Positions 18,254-26,657 of a stretch of 38,484 nt of DNA are shown here, in pieces. The notes under the pieces are model-generated. The model did not search any database, was not told where the DNA came from, and saw only the letters and a program-made list of their open reading frames with translations. Source of the DNA: an uncultured Pelagibacteraceae bacterium (GTDB lineage: Bacteria > Pseudomonadota > Alphaproteobacteria > Pelagibacterales > Pelagibacteraceae); NCBI GenBank assembly GCA_902609915.1, contig CACLTO010000008.1, forward strand, positions 1 to 38,484. Reading direction: 5' to 3'. The translations under genes were made by a program, and so were the position numbers. Position 1 is the stretch's first letter. Each line of letters starts with the position of its first letter.

Positions 18254-19333
18254 ATGAGTTTTAAATTTTGTATGCATTATATCAGAAGTTTATATATATT
18301 TTTTTCTATTCTAGCTTTAATAATATTTTTTTTTTCCACAAAAGAAGTTAAAGCAAAGTCTTTTGAAATCAATAATATAGAAATTTCCTTACCGTTTGAA
18401 AACAATTTTGATAAAAATAATGTAATTGACTCTGGATTTAAAAAAGCATTTTTCGAACTAATTTACTCTCTTACAAAATCGTCTGACTATAACAAGATTA
18501 GATCAATTCAACTTAATGAGATAAAAAGTATGATTGAAACATTCTCTATTCAAGAAGAGAAATTTATAGATCAGATGTATTATGTTAATCTTGGGGTATC
18601 GTTTAATAAAAAAAAAATTTTTAGCTATTTAGAGAAAAAAAATATATTTCCTTCACAAATTATTAAAGAAAAGTTTTTATTTATACCAATCATTATTGAC
18701 GAAAACATAAATGATTTGATAATCTTTTCGAATAATCCAATCTATAATAAATGGAATAATGATAAAAGTAGATTTGCGTTAATTAATTATTTGCTACCTA
18801 CAGAGGATTTAGAAGATTTTAATCTTATTAAGAAAAATCTAGATAATATAGAGAATTATGATTTCAGCGAAATAACAAGAAAGTATTTTCTAGATAATTA
18901 TATAATTTCTTTAATATTTAAAAGTGAAAAAGAAATAAGAGTTTTATCTAAAATATATAATAAAAAAAATAAAATAATAAAAAACGATACGTTTCAAAAT
19001 ATTGATCTTACTAAAGAAAAAGATTTAAGTATTTTTATAAAAGATTTAAAAAACTCATTTGAAGATAATTGGAAAAATTTAAATGAAATAAATACAGCAA
19101 TTAAATTACCGATTGTTATTAAATTTAAAAATAGTGATATTAAAAAATCAATACAATTTGAGTTAGTTTTAAATGATATTGAACTAGTAAATGATTTTTT
19201 TGTTAAGAGGTTTAATAAAGAGTTTATATTTTATGAGATATTATTTAATGGAACAGTTCAAAATTTTATTAATATAATGCAAAATAAAAATTATAAAATA
19301 AATACACAAAAGAAAGTTTGGACAATAGAATGA
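18254..19333 (+). CDS. DUF2066-type exported protein
   Basis: 359 residues. A membrane or signal segment spans about 12-35 (SLYIFFSILALIIFFF then KEVKAKS), so the mature part is probably periplasmic. The rest is rich in Lys, Asn and Ile and has no catalytic motif that I can recognise. I assign DUF2066 mainly from position, since that family typically sits directly before hdaA in alphaproteobacteria, and from the early segment GFKKAFFELIYSLTKSSDY. An in-frame ATG at 18272 is an alternative start. Its end overlaps hdaA by 4 bp (ATGA). Function unknown. Confidence 0.65.
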   Translation: MSFKFCMHYIRSLYIFFSILALIIFFFSTKEVKAKSFEINNIEISLPFENNFDKNNVIDSGFKKAFFELIYSLTKSSDYNKIRSIQLNEIKSMIETFSIQEEKFIDQMYYVNLGVSFNKKKIFSYLEKKNIFPSQIIKEKFLFIPIIIDENINDLIIFSNNPIYNKWNNDKSRFALINYLLPTEDLEDFNLIKKNLDNIENYDFSEITRKYFLDNYIISLIFKSEKEIRVLSKIYNKKNKIIKNDTFQNIDLTKEKDLSIFIKDLKNSFEDNWKNLNEINTAIKLPIVIKFKNSDIKKSIQFELVLNDIELVNDFFVKRFNKEFIFYEILFNGTVQNFINIMQNKNYKINTQKKVWTIE

Positions 19334-19992
19334 GAGATACAAATCAATCTATAATTAAATTTGATGAAGACAAAAACTTTAGAAATGAGGATTTTTTTAT
19401 CTCAAAAAGTAATAAACATGTTTTGGAATTTTTGAATACCTGGCCTAGGTGGGAAAGAAATTTTATTAATATAATTGGAGAAGAATTTTCGGGAAAAACA
19501 CATTTAATAAATATCTTTTTAAAAAAAAATAAAGGAGTAAAATTTGAGGCAAATACTCTAAAAAACGAGCATTTAAAAGAAATTAAGATTTATGAAAATA
19601 TAATCTTAGAAAATCTTACAAATGTTATAAATGAAAATTTGTTTTACAGTCTTTTAAACATTATAGAGCAAGATAACAAATATGTTATTATTACGTCAAC
19701 CAAACCTATAGTTAGAATTGATTTCAATCTTGAAGATTTAAAATCAAGATCAAAAAATTTTCTTCTTTTAAACATAGAAAAACCAGATGATGAATTGATA
19801 TTTGCAATTTTATTAAAAAATTTATCTGATAGACAAATATCTCTAAATAAAAAGTTGATTGATTATACTGTTAAAAGAATAGAGAGATCATATAGAAAAA
19901 TTTATAATTTCATATATAAAATTGATCAACTAAGTTTAAAAAGAAAAAAAAAAATTGATCTAAAGATCATTAAAGAGGTATTAGGAGAATAG
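19330..19992 (+). CDS. hdaA: HdaA/DnaA-related AAA+ protein (regulatory inactivation of DnaA)
   Basis: 220 residues from ATG 19330, which forms an ATGA overlap with the upstream gene; an in-frame TTG at 19318 is rejected. The AAA+ core has a Walker A-like GEEFSGKTHL (about 46-55). The Walker B position reads IILENL, lacking the usual acidic pair. A DnaA-like lid follows, with sensor-2-like RIERSYRKIYNFIYKID near 184-200. It lacks the DnaA DNA-binding domain. Hda/HdaA works with the DNA clamp to make DnaA hydrolyse ATP after initiation. No QL-type clamp-binding motif is obvious at the N-terminus. It lies directly before aspS. Confidence 0.8.
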   Translation: MRDTNQSIIKFDEDKNFRNEDFFISKSNKHVLEFLNTWPRWERNFINIIGEEFSGKTHLINIFLKKNKGVKFEANTLKNEHLKEIKIYENIILENLTNVINENLFYSLLNIIEQDNKYVIITSTKPIVRIDFNLEDLKSRSKNFLLLNIEKPDDELIFAILLKNLSDRQISLNKKLIDYTVKRIERSYRKIYNFIYKIDQLSLKRKKKIDLKIIKEVLGE

Positions 19993-21777
19993 TTGAGTAA
20001 ATATAGAACTCATAACTGCAATGAATTAACCAAAAAAGACACGGGTGATAGTGTAATTCTATCTGGTTGGATAAATAAAAAAAGAGACCATGGAAATCTT
20101 TTATTTATAGATTTACGAGATAACTATGGAATTACCCAATGTATTATTGATAAAGAAAATTCTCATTTTGAAAAAATGGAAAAATTGCAATTAGAGACAG
20201 TAATAAAGATAAATGGTAAAGTTATAAGAAGATCAGATGACTCAACTAATAAAGAATTAAATACAGGGGATATAGAAGTTTCTATTGATAGTTTTGAAAT
20301 GTTGGGAGTATGCAAGGAACTTCCTTTGCCTATCTTCAGCAATCAAGAATATGCTGAGGAAATAAGATTGAAATATCGATTTTTAGATTTGAGAAGAAAA
20401 AAAATTCACGAAAATATAATTTTAAGATCAAAAGTTATTTCATTCATCAGAAATGAAATGAATAAATTAGGTTTTTTAGAGTTTCAAACGCCTATTCTAA
20501 CATCATCAAGTCCCGAAGGTGCAAGAGATTTTTTAGTTCCAAGTAGATTAAATCCAGGAAAATTTTATGCTTTACCACAAGCACCTCAACAATTTAAACA
20601 ATTAGTAATGGTCTCTGGTTTTGACAAATATTTTCAAATTGCACCCTGTTTTAGAGACGAGGATGCTAGAGCTGACAGAAGTCCTGGAGAATTTTATCAA
20701 CTAGATTTGGAAATGTCTTTCGTTGAGCAAGAAGATATTTTTAATGTTGTTGAGAAACTATTTGTCAATACTTTTAAAAAGTTTTCGAGTAAGAAATTAT
20801 TATTTAATAAATTTCCAAGAATAACTTACAAAGAAACAATGTTAAAATACGGAAGTGATAAACCCGATTTAAGAAATCCACTTATCATAAACGATATTAC
20901 AGAATTTTTTTTAAGAGAAGACGTTTCATTTGAAATATTTAAAAAATTAGTAAATTCTGGTTCCAATGTGAGATGTATTGTCACAAAAAATACTAAAGAT
21001 AAACCTAGAAGTTTTTTTGATAATATTGATCAATGGGCTAAGGAACAAGGTGCGTCTGGGCTTGCATACTTTACAATTGAAAAAGAGAAAAGTATATTTG
21101 CAAAAGGTCCAATAGGTAAATTTTTTTCAAAAGAGTCTTTAGAGGAAATGATGTCCAAAACTGGAGCAGAAATAGGTGACAGTATTTTTTTAGCATGTGA
21201 CAAACCTGTAGAGTTAGAAAAGATAACTTCACTTGCAAGAGACAAAATTGCAAAAGATTTGAATCTTATTGATGAAAATGTTTTTGCTTTTTGCTGGATC
21301 GTAGATTATCCAATGTTTGAAATAGATGAATTTACTAATAAGATTAAATTTAGTCATAATCCTTTTTCGATGCCCCAAGGAGACAAGAATAAAATTAATT
21401 ATGAAAAACCATTAGAAATTCTTGCATATCAGTATGATATTGTTTGCAATGGAATAGAGTTATCTTCTGGTGCTATTAGGAATCATATTCCAGAGCTTAT
21501 GTATAAATTATTCAATATTGCAGGTTATTCAAAAATTGATGTGGAAAAAAAATTTAGTGGAATGATAAATGCACTTAGTTACGGTGCTCCTCCCCACGGA
21601 GGCATTGCTCCAGGAATTGATAGGATAATTATGCTTCTAGCAAATGAAAAAAATATAAGAGAAGTTACGATGTTTCCTATGAACCAAAACGCACAAGATT
21701 TGATGATGAATGCTCCATCAGGTGTAAGTGAAAGTCAATTAAAAGAATTAAATTTGTCTCTTAAGACTAAAGAATAA
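19993..21777 (+). CDS. aspS: Aspartyl-tRNA synthetase (Asp or Asp/Asn type)
   Basis: 594 residues from a TTG that follows the hdaA stop with no gap. AGGAG at 19983-19987, inside the last hdaA codons, is a well-spaced ribosome site, and no ATG lies near. An OB-fold anticodon domain (about 1-110) precedes the class II core with FLDLRR, TSSSPEGARDFLVPSR, motif 2 CFRDEDARADRSPGEFYQLD and motif 3 GIAPGIDRIIMLL. The bacterial GAD insertion lies at about 285-420. Alphaproteobacteria often use a non-discriminating enzyme with GatCAB; this cannot be settled from the sequence. Confidence 0.96.
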   Translation: MSKYRTHNCNELTKKDTGDSVILSGWINKKRDHGNLLFIDLRDNYGITQCIIDKENSHFEKMEKLQLETVIKINGKVIRRSDDSTNKELNTGDIEVSIDSFEMLGVCKELPLPIFSNQEYAEEIRLKYRFLDLRRKKIHENIILRSKVISFIRNEMNKLGFLEFQTPILTSSSPEGARDFLVPSRLNPGKFYALPQAPQQFKQLVMVSGFDKYFQIAPCFRDEDARADRSPGEFYQLDLEMSFVEQEDIFNVVEKLFVNTFKKFSSKKLLFNKFPRITYKETMLKYGSDKPDLRNPLIINDITEFFLREDVSFEIFKKLVNSGSNVRCIVTKNTKDKPRSFFDNIDQWAKEQGASGLAYFTIEKEKSIFAKGPIGKFFSKESLEEMMSKTGAEIGDSIFLACDKPVELEKITSLARDKIAKDLNLIDENVFAFCWIVDYPMFEIDEFTNKIKFSHNPFSMPQGDKNKINYEKPLEILAYQYDIVCNGIELSSGAIRNHIPELMYKLFNIAGYSKIDVEKKFSGMINALSYGAPPHGGIAPGIDRIIMLLANEKNIREVTMFPMNQNAQDLMMNAPSGVSESQLKELNLSLKTKE

Positions 21778-22602
21778 TTATTTTTTTCCTTTAAGACTTA
21801 TTTTTACATCAGATAAATCTACAAGATTTTTTTTATAATTACTTCTTACAAAGCCTTTACTTGTAATATCTTTAACAATTTTTAGGAACTGGTTTTGCTC
21901 ATCTAAGTTCTGACCTTCAATAGTCAATCCATCTAAATTTCCAATTGCAGGTGTATGAGCTAAATCCTCTCTATTAAGATAAGAAATGGCTAACTCTCTA
22001 AATATATAGTCTAATATTGATGATGCGCTTAAAATTCTGTCATTTCCATGCACTTTACCTGATGGTTCGAATTTTGTTTCTACAAAAGCGCTAACAAATT
22101 CATCCAAGGGAACACCATATTGAAGGCCAAGAGAAACTGCTATAGCAAAGTTGTTCATTAAAGCTTTTACAAGTTCACCTTCTTTACTTGTGTCTATAAA
22201 AATTTCACCAATTTTACCATCTTCATACTCACCAGTGTGTAAATAAACTTTGTGGTCTCCAATTGTAGCTTTTTGAATATAGCCTTTCCTCCTGTCTGGC
22301 ATACCGAATCTTTTACCGGATCCCTCAGACTTAGAAAAAGATTGTGATATTATTTTTTCGACTTTTGCAGATTTATCATCATTCCGACTTGCAACTAAGT
22401 CTATTTTTTTATTTTTTTCTAGTTTATTATTATTTGGATCAAGACTTTTTGTTTTTCTATTATCTAATTTAACTTCTAAAACTTCAAATTTTCCGTCATC
22501 TCTTTTTTCTAAGTTTTTAAGTTCAGTTTCATTTATATCATCTAAATAATGATTTACTTTAAAAGTACACGTGTAAAAAGTTTCAACTAGATATTTTGCC
22601 AT
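21778..22602 (-). CDS. Standalone NrdJ C-terminal-like (TSCPD domain) protein
   Basis: 274 residues. From about residue 97 it matches the C-terminal end of class II (B12-dependent) ribonucleotide reductase Nrd[61 protein letters not shown] and [18 protein letters not shown]. The N-terminal 90 residues ([20 protein letters not shown], then a charged linker) are unlike NrdJ. No radical-site or nucleotide-binding motifs are present and only one cysteine (Cys12), so it cannot be a reductase alone. A regulatory or accessory role is possible. Its stop abuts the aspS stop, and its start is divergent from the NDUFA12 gene across 114 bp. Confidence 0.78.
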   Translation of the reverse strand: MAKYLVETFYTCTFKVNHYLDDINETELKNLEKRDDGKFEVLEVKLDNRKTKSLDPNNNKLEKNKKIDLVASRNDDKSAKVEKIISQSFSKSEGSGKRFGMPDRRKGYIQKATIGDHKVYLHTGEYEDGKIGEIFIDTSKEGELVKALMNNFAIAVSLGLQYGVPLDEFVSAFVETKFEPSGKVHGNDRILSASSILDYIFRELAISYLNREDLAHTPAIGNLDGLTIEGQNLDEQNQFLKIVKDITSKGFVRSNYKKNLVDLSDVKISLKGKK

Positions 22603-22716
22603 TTTTTTCCTATTTTAAATTAAATTTTGAAATATGATTCATTTAATTTATATACATTTAGATATTTTAGTCTAATTTAATTTATACAATTTGAAATTGA
22701 AATTAAAAAAATTTAT
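22603..22716. promoter_or_regulatory. Divergent intergenic region, NrdJ-C protein / NDUFA12
   Basis: This 114 bp gap is almost entirely A/T. A perfect 9-bp inverted repeat, AAATTAAAT (22617-22625) and ATTTAATTT (22641-22649), flanks a 15-base spacer that is itself imperfectly palindromic. In DNA this AT-rich such repeats arise often by chance. No clear -35/-10 pair stands out, though promoters for both directions must be here. It does not resemble an NrdR box. Confidence 0.3.
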
Positions 22717-23076
22717 ATGTTGACTTTCTTAAAAACAATCTTCACTTGGTGGAATCGAGATACATTTGGCACTAGAATTAAAACAATTTTCTTTGGGAAA
22801 CTTGTTGGCACTGACAAGTTTAGGAATAAATATTATAAAAACAAAAGTGGAAAAAGATGGGTTATTTACTCTGGTGAAGTCGATGCATCAAAAATTCCTG
22901 TAGAATGGTTTTCTTGGATTCATTTTATGCCTAATAAAATTGAAAATGATCATGATCCAAAAAAATACGAGTGGCAAAAACCCCATCAGCCAAATTTAAC
23001 AGGAACTGACTCAGCTTATTATCCTAATAAAAATAAAAAAGATGCAATTGAAAAAAAATATAAAAGCTGGAAATAA
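22717..23076 (+). CDS. NADH:ubiquinone oxidoreductase subunit NDUFA12 (B17.2-like)
   Basis: 119 residues. Typical blocks are TWWNRDTFGTRIKTIFFGKL, VGTDKFRNKYY, RWVIYSGEVDASKIPVEWFS, WIHFMPN and the WQKPHQPNLTGT segment, ending in a tyrosine/proline-rich tail. It is an accessory subunit of respiratory complex I shared by mitochondria and alphaproteobacteria, bound on the hydrophilic arm. The 3' end overlaps the DUF2155 gene by 35 bp, matching the conserved alphaproteobacterial NDUFA12-DUF2155 pair. Confidence 0.95.
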   Translation: MLTFLKTIFTWWNRDTFGTRIKTIFFGKLVGTDKFRNKYYKNKSGKRWVIYSGEVDASKIPVEWFSWIHFMPNKIENDHDPKKYEWQKPHQPNLTGTDSAYYPNKNKKDAIEKKYKSWK

Positions 23077-23449
23077 AATTTTTTTATTAATCATATTCAT
23101 ATTTTCATTTTTTTTATTTACTTTATTAAAGACAGAGGCTGTAGATAACTTCGAAGGAAAAAATACTGATATAAAGATACTTGATAAAATAAGTTCAAAG
23201 AATGAGCTTATCAGATTGGTCAATAATCAGGAATATATCTATAAAGACTTATCAATAAAAAGTATAAAATGTACTGATTCCGAGCTAGATGATAATCCCG
23301 AAATAAAAGCTTATATTCAAGTTAGGGATTTAACAAAGAAAGATAGAAATAATGTTTTTGTTTTTAATGGCTGGATGTTTTCATCTAGTCCCTCAATTGC
23401 ACCATTTGATCATCCCGTTTATGATATTTGGCTAATCAATTGTTATTAA
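23042..23449 (+). CDS. DUF2155 domain exported protein
   Basis: 135 residues. A signal peptide covers about 1-32 (KIFLLIIFIFSFFLFTLL). The DUF2155 domain follows with LDKISSKNELIRL, DLSIKSIKC, a VFNGWMFSSSPSIAPFDHPV block and DIWLINCY at the end. The two cysteines (KCTDSEL and the penultimate INCY) could form a disulfide. Function unknown. The start lies within the NDUFA12 gene, and the stop overlaps the accC stop by 4 bp in opposite orientation (TTAA). Confidence 0.9.
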   Translation: MQLKKNIKAGNKIFLLIIFIFSFFLFTLLKTEAVDNFEGKNTDIKILDKISSKNELIRLVNNQEYIYKDLSIKSIKCTDSELDDNPEIKAYIQVRDLTKKDRNNVFVFNGWMFSSSPSIAPFDHPVYDIWLINCY

Positions 23450-24783
23450 AGAATTTTGTCATTATCCAGCCAACTTACATTGAAATCAGAGTTGAGAAAT
23501 TTTTTATGATTTAATAATTTTTTGTGTAATGTAATTGTTGTTGTTATTCCCTCGATCACAAACTCGTCCAAAGATCTACTCATTCTTTGTATAGCCTCTG
23601 TTCTATTTCTTCCATGACAAATTAATTTACAAATTAAACTATCATAATAAGGAGTAACTTTATAACCTTGATAAATTGATCCATCTACTCGAGTTCTAAA
23701 ACCTGATGGTTGATGACACATTCCAATTATACCAGGAGAAGGCTGAAAATTCTTGCTTGCATCCTCAGCATTTATTCTACATTCTATTGCGTGCCCTCTT
23801 GGATTTATATCACTTTGTTTTAAAGCTGTCTCACCAGAAAATGCTATCCAAATTTGTTCTTTTATAATATCTATTCCAGTTACCATTTCAGTAACTGGAT
23901 GCTCAACTTGAATTCTTGTGTTCATTTCAAGAAAGTAAAATTTACCATCTTCATATATAAATTCCACAGTGCCAGCCCCAATATAGCCAATCTTAGATAC
24001 CATATTAACTGTTTTCTTAAAAAGATCTGCTCTCACCTCATCATTAAGAATTGGACTCGGAGTTTCCTCTATTAATTTTTGGTGTCGTCTTTGGATGGAA
24101 CAGTCCCTCTCATGTAGATGAACTGTTCTATTTTTTCCAGACAATACCTGAACCTCAATATGTCTAGGGTTCTGAAAAAATTTTTCAATATATACCTCAT
24201 CATTACCAAAATATTTTTGTGCTTCTGATTTTGCGGTTAAGAATGAGGTCTCAAATTCGTTTTCATCATTGACAATTTTCATGCCTTTTCCACCACCACC
24301 ACCAGACGCCTTTATTAGAACAGGAAACCCAATTTTGTTACATAGCTGCTTTGCCTCTTTTATATTTTTAACTCCACCCTCCGAACCCTCTATAACTGGT
24401 AATCCATTTTCTTTAGCAATTTTTTTTGCTTGTATTTTATCACCCATCATTTCAATAAGTTTTGATGATGCACCAATAAATTTAATGTTATTATCTTCAA
24501 GCATTCGAGCAAAATTTGCATTTTCAGATAAAAAACCATAACCTGGATGTACTGCTTCTGAATTGGTTATCTCTATTGCTGACATCAGAGCTGGAATATT
24601 TAAATAACTATTCACTGGTTGATGAGAACCAATACAAACGCTCTCGTCTGCCATTCTGACATGCATACTTTCCCTATCTACATCAGAATGAACTGCGACA
24701 GTTGAAATACCCCATTCTTTACATGCTCTGATTATTCGAACCGCAATTTCTCCACGGTTAGCTATCAAGATTTTTTTAAACAT
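23446..24783 (-). CDS. accC: Acetyl-CoA carboxylase, biotin carboxylase subunit
   Basis: 445 residues. The N-terminal IANRGEIAVRIIRA (7-20) and AVHPGYGFLSENANFA (78-93) are classic. The ATP-grasp glycine loop IKASGGGGGKGMKIV is at 157-171, and the active-site block EMNTRIQVEHPVTE is near 285-298. It carboxylates the biotin on AccB. Its start shares one base with the accB stop (23-25 kb operon aroQ-accB-accC). Confidence 0.97.
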   Translation of the reverse strand: MFKKILIANRGEIAVRIIRACKEWGISTVAVHSDVDRESMHVRMADESVCIGSHQPVNSYLNIPALMSAIEITNSEAVHPGYGFLSENANFARMLEDNNIKFIGASSKLIEMMGDKIQAKKIAKENGLPVIEGSEGGVKNIKEAKQLCNKIGFPVLIKASGGGGGKGMKIVNDENEFETSFLTAKSEAQKYFGNDEVYIEKFFQNPRHIEVQVLSGKNRTVHLHERDCSIQRRHQKLIEETPSPILNDEVRADLFKKTVNMVSKIGYIGAGTVEFIYEDGKFYFLEMNTRIQVEHPVTEMVTGIDIIKEQIWIAFSGETALKQSDINPRGHAIECRINAEDASKNFQPSPGIIGMCHQPSGFRTRVDGSIYQGYKVTPYYDSLICKLICHGRNRTEAIQRMSRSLDEFVIEGITTTITLHKKLLNHKKFLNSDFNVSWLDNDKIL

Positions 24784-25217
24784 TATTCAAGAATTACTAT
24801 TATTTGCCCAAACTCGACAGGTTGACCATCGTTAACACAAATTTCCTTAACTACCCCATCCGAGGTTGAAGGAACATGATTCATAGTTTTCATGGCTTCT
24901 ACAATCATTACAGTATCTCCTTTTTTTATTTTTTTTCCGACTTCAACGAATTTTTTTGCTCCAGGTTCAGGAGCATGATAAGCTGTACCTATTATTGGTG
25001 ACGCAATCTCTATTCCTGATTTCGATATGTCTAAAGAAGCAACAGTATCAGATTTTTGTAAATTATTTGTTGAGCTAGGTATATTTTGATTATTTATAGA
25101 TATATTATTTTTAGATACTTTTATTTTCGTATCTTTTTCAGTATATTCTAGTTCAGTTAAATTAAATTCATCTAAATAGTCACTTAATTCTTTTATAATT
25201 TTTTTATCTATCTTCAT
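24783..25217 (-). CDS. accB: Acetyl-CoA carboxylase biotin carboxyl carrier protein
   Basis: 144 residues. An N-terminal segment (about 1-35) is followed by a flexible Asn/Ser/Gln linker (about 36-68). The biotinyl domain (about 70-144) has Lys110 in VEAMKTMNHV; the residue after the lysine is Thr rather than the more usual Met or Leu. The thumb-type block GTAYHAPEPGAKKFVEVG is normal for bacterial AccB. It overlaps aroQ by 14 bp. Confidence 0.96.
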   Translation of the reverse strand: MKIDKKIIKELSDYLDEFNLTELEYTEKDTKIKVSKNNISINNQNIPSSTNNLQKSDTVASLDISKSGIEIASPIIGTAYHAPEPGAKKFVEVGKKIKKGDTVMIVEAMKTMNHVPSTSDGVVKEICVNDGQPVEFGQIIVILE

Positions 25218-25653
25218 TTTTTAAGAGTTTCTGCATGGAAATTATGGCTAAAATATAACCATCTGCACCCAGTCCAAATATACCACCTGTTACTACATCA
25301 CTTATTAAAGATTTATGCCTAAATTCTTCACGTTTATATATATTTGAAATATGTAGTTCAATTATTGGCTTTTTAAAAACATTTAATGCATCTCTTATTG
25401 CTACTGAAGTATGAGTAAAAGCTGCAGCATTTAAAATCATTCCATCAAATTTTTTTCTTGCATTTTGAATTAAGTTAACAAGCTCTCCTTCAACATTGGA
25501 TTGAGAAAATTCCGTAACCAGACCTAATTCTTCAGATTTATTTATACAAATTTTCCTTAATTCTTTAAAGGTTATTGAACCATATTGTGATTGTTCTCTT
25601 TCTCCTAATAGATTAAGATTTGGACCATTAATTATAATAATCTTATTGTTCAT
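25204..25653 (-). CDS. aroQ: Type II 3-dehydroquinate dehydratase
   Basis: 149 residues. INGPNLNLLGEREQSQYG (8-25) holds the active-site loop with the catalytic tyrosine. NAAAFTHTSVAIRDAL, ELHISNIYKREEFRHKS and VVTGGIFGLGADGYILAI are all standard. It dehydrates 3-dehydroquinate in the shikimate pathway. The aroQ-accB-accC order is common in proteobacteria. Its ATG is only 15 bp from the divergent thiS ATG. Confidence 0.96.
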   Translation of the reverse strand: MNNKIIIINGPNLNLLGEREQSQYGSITFKELRKICINKSEELGLVTEFSQSNVEGELVNLIQNARKKFDGMILNAAAFTHTSVAIRDALNVFKKPIIELHISNIYKREEFRHKSLISDVVTGGIFGLGADGYILAIISMQKLLKNEDR

Positions 25654-25668
25654 TCAATATTATATACG

Positions 25669-25881
25669 ATGAAAAAAAAAATTAAAATTAAAATAAACGG
25701 TAAATCAAATATAATAGATGATAAAACTAAATTATCCGTTTTTTTGAAGAATCGTAAAGTACCTTTGAAAAAAGTGGCGATTGAATTAAATAGAAGAATA
25801 GTAGATAAAAAAAAACTAAAGCAGATTATTTTGAAAACAAATGATCAATTAGAAATTGTTCATTTTATTGGAGGAGGCTAA
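25669..25881 (+). CDS. thiS: Sulfur carrier protein ThiS
   Basis: 70 residues, a ubiquitin-like fold by family. It opens with a very basic MKKKIKIKINGK and ends in the di-glycine needed for thiocarboxylation (VHFIGGG; one glycine beyond GG). VAIELNRRIVDKKKL is the typical central block. ThiS thiocarboxylate supplies sulfur to ThiG. The terminal Gly codons form a GGAGGAGG ribosome site for thiG, 2 bp downstream. Confidence 0.93.
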   Translation: MKKKIKIKINGKSNIIDDKTKLSVFLKNRKVPLKKVAIELNRRIVDKKKLKQIILKTNDQLEIVHFIGGG

Positions 25882-25883
25882 AT

Positions 25884-26657
25884 TTGAAACAAGATAAATT
25901 AATAATTTCTAAGAAAAGGTTTAATTCAAGATTGATTGTTGGCACAGGTAAATATAAAAGTATGCTTGAATGTGCCAAGGCAATAAAGATATCAGGCGCT
26001 GAAATTGTAACAGTTGCAGTCAGAAGAGTTAATATTACTAATAAAAAAAAACCTCTATTAATGGATTTCATTGATCCTAAAAGGATAACTTATTTACCCA
26101 ATACTGCTGGATGTTTTAATTCTAATGAAGCATTAAGAACATTAAGACTTGCTAGAGAAATAGGTGGATGGAAATTAGTAAAACTCGAGGTATTAGGTGA
26201 TAAAAAAAACTTATTTCCCGAGATGATTGAAACACTTAACTCTACAGAAATTTTAACAAAAGAGGGTTTTAAGGTTATGGTTTATTGTAATGATGACCCA
26301 CTGATGGCTAAAAGATTAGAAAATGCAGGCGCGGAAGCAATTATGCCACTCGCGGCGCCAATTGGTTCTGGTTTAGGCATATTAAACAAAGTAAATATAA
26401 AGATTATTAGAAATCAAACTAAATTACCCTTAATTATTGATGCTGGGTTGGGACAAGCATCTGATGCAACTATTGCAATGGAATTAGGATGTGATGGTGT
26501 TTTAGTAAATACCGCTATAGCGAAAGCTAAGAAACCTTTTGAGATGGCAAAAGCATTTAGAAATGCTGTTATTGCTGGAAGGCAATCTTTTTTATCTGGA
26601 AGAATTGAAAAAAGGGTAATGGGTAGTCCATCTTCTCCAAACAAAGGTATTATTTAG
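25884..26657 (+). CDS. thiG: Thiazole synthase ThiG
   Basis: 257 residues from a TTG start at 25884. A GGAGG ribosome site at 25873-25877 and the lack of an ATG before the conserved core decide this start. FNSRLIVGTGKYKS begins the family core. Lys100 in VKLEVLGD is the Schiff-base lysine. NTAGCF, MVYCNDDP, EAIMPLAAPIGSGLG and IIDAGLGQASDA are typical. It builds the thiazole phosphate of thiamin from DXP, the ThiS thiocarboxylate and an imine. It overlaps the RNase E/G gene by 8 bp at the 3' end. No thiC, thiO or thiE is nearby. Confidence 0.95.
   Translation: MKQDKLIISKKRFNSRLIVGTGKYKSMLECAKAIKISGAEIVTVAVRRVNITNKKKPLLMDFIDPKRITYLPNTAGCFNSNEALRTLRLAREIGGWKLVKLEVLGDKKNLFPEMIETLNSTEILTKEGFKVMVYCNDDPLMAKRLENAGAEAIMPLAAPIGSGLGILNKVNIKIIRNQTKLPLIIDAGLGQASDATIAMELGCDGVLVNTAIAKAKKPFEMAKAFRNAVIAGRQSFLSGRIEKRVMGSPSSPNKGII

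Noticed and set aside
22617..22649. 9-bp inverted repeat as a regulator site
   Set aside because: In nearly pure A/T sequence this length of inverted repeat is expected by chance; it matches no operator known to me, including the NrdR box.
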